A DNA stretch of 6,075 nt from Planctomycetota bacterium (GTDB taxonomy: Bacteria; Planctomycetota; Phycisphaerae; Phycisphaerales; UBA1924): the NCBI GenBank assembly GCA_023412695.1, contig JAEYNG010000510.1, positions 1 through 6,075 of the forward strand, in the 5' to 3' direction. Made by a program: the position numbers and the translations under genes. Of this stretch, positions 6,022 to 6,075 are shown piece by piece. The notes beneath the pieces are model-generated. The model saw nothing but the letters and a program-made list of their open reading frames with translations. It ran no database searches and had not been told where the DNA came from. Position 1 is the stretch's first letter. Every line of letters begins with the position of its first letter.

Positions 6022-6075
6022 TACGCCCTCACCGCCCCTTCGATCCCCTCCGGCCGCTCATACGCCAGCCCGAAG
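6021..6075 (-). CDS. C-terminal end of a gene entering from the right edge
   Basis: Read on the minus strand, the last 17 codons give FGLAYERPEGIEGAVRA followed by TAA. The codons end mostly in G or C as in the other core genes. The stop falls exactly where the heptamer array begins, a usual place for a gene to end. The stretch is too short to name a family, and the gene is convergent with the epimerase. Confidence 0.45.
   Translation of the reverse strand, partial: FGLAYERPEGIEGAVRA

Overview
The window is GC-rich chromosomal DNA, clearly above 60% G+C, with a strong preference for C- or G-ending codons in its two best recognised genes. The gene set (MsbA-like exporter, TIGR01777-type epimerase, DUF3293 protein, DUF433/DUF5615 pair, large unknown exported protein) together with a short GACATCC-type intergenic repeat resembles planctomycete genomes, perhaps Phycisphaerae. 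That assignment is an inference from style and content; no rRNA or marker gene is present to prove it. No complete mobile element, tRNA, rRNA or CRISPR array is visible.

Layout from left to right. (1) A DUF3293 family gene lies on the minus strand from 437 to beyond the left edge. It is interrupted by an in-frame TAG at 234-236, and family motifs continue downstream of the stop. (2) Divergent from it is a complete type I ABC exporter half-transporter on the plus strand, 514 (or 472) to 2667, with an unusual N-terminal basic extension. (3) Converging on it with a 20-base gap is a minus-strand gene, 2688-4145, for a 485-residue unrecognised protein with a possible signal peptide. (4) After a 150-base spacer there is a minus-strand two-gene module at 4296-4864: a DUF433 antitoxin-like protein followed by a DUF5615 PIN-like nuclease, joined by a GTGA stop/start overlap. 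(5) Divergent from this, across a 116-base promoter region, is a plus-strand TIGR01777/YfcH-type NAD(P)-dependent epimerase, 4981-5952. (6) A 42-base array of six heptamers (pattern A-B-A-A-A-B) fills the convergent gap. It ends one base inside the stop codon of a minus-strand gene whose last 17 codons enter from the right edge.

The genes do not form one pathway. The only clear functional unit is the toxin-antitoxin-like pair. The minus-strand block from 2688 to 4864 has a more mixed codon use than its flanks and reads as an accessory insert between two housekeeping-type genes. The points most worth following up are the single amber codon in an otherwise conserved DUF3293 frame, the heptamer array abutting a stop codon, a nine-G run inside the epimerase gene, and the possible leaderless promoter of the toxin-antitoxin pair.
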